A DNA stretch of 6,422 bases, from positions 1 to 6,422 of the forward strand of contig JAZQXA010000049.1 of NCBI GenBank assembly GCA_045632605.1, in the 5' to 3' direction. A program made the translations under genes and the position numbers. The stretch comes from Flemingiibacterium sp045632605 (GTDB lineage Bacteria > Bacillota > Clostridia > Oscillospirales > CAG-272). Every line of letters starts with the position of its first letter. The first letter of the stretch is position 1. The notes under the pieces are model-generated. The model was not told the DNA's origin and searched no databases. It worked only from the letters and a program-made list of their open reading frames with translations. This document shows positions 6,395 to 6,422 of this stretch, piece by piece.

Positions 6395-6422
6395 AATTAT
6401 GGTGTAATTGTGTATAAATATC

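Overview
The window carries one block of four similar genes, all on the + strand, followed by a terminator region and a promoter that fires out of the right edge. By eye the base composition is in the mid-40s percent GC. AT-rich intergenic DNA, GGAG-type ribosome binding sites, a stem-plus-U-run terminator and a near-consensus sigma-70/sigma-A promoter together suggest a Firmicute, most likely an uncultured gut-type Clostridium relative (Oscillospiraceae-like). This placement is inference from style; there is no rRNA or marker gene.

Layout: gene 1 (to 1465) is cut by the left edge and is the most divergent copy. A 64-base gap with an 11-bp hairpin separates it from gene 2 (1530-3059). Gene 3 (3072-4601) and gene 4 (4622-6145) follow with gaps of only 12 and 20 bases, each with the same short Shine-Dalgarno leader. 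Genes 2-4 encode 509, 509 and 507 residues and are close paralogues; gene 1 is a more distant relative of the same fold. After gene 4 come an AT-only hairpin and a GC-rich hairpin with a T run (terminator, 6220-6256), then about 110 bases with nested inverted repeats, then a promoter at 6366-6394.

The proteins read as a (beta/alpha)8 barrel of the glycoside-hydrolase-like kind (residues about 1-345), a linker with a conserved S-x-N-D / W-Y-R-N region, and a C-terminal beta-sandwich of the carbohydrate-binding type (about 411-509). Genes 2-4 have no signal peptide or membrane segment, so they should work in the cytosol. Acidic residues at the ends of predicted strands 4 and 7 (D193, E197, E301 in genes 2-4) are kept in all four copies and are the best catalytic candidates. 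I recognise the general type from uncharacterised proteins of anaerobes and of Planctomycetes/Lentisphaerae/Verrucomicrobia, but cannot name a characterised family or substrate.

The likely story is a single transcription unit of duplicated, diverging intracellular enzymes acting on related sugar-containing substrates. No transporter, regulator or classical glycosidase is visible to fix the pathway.
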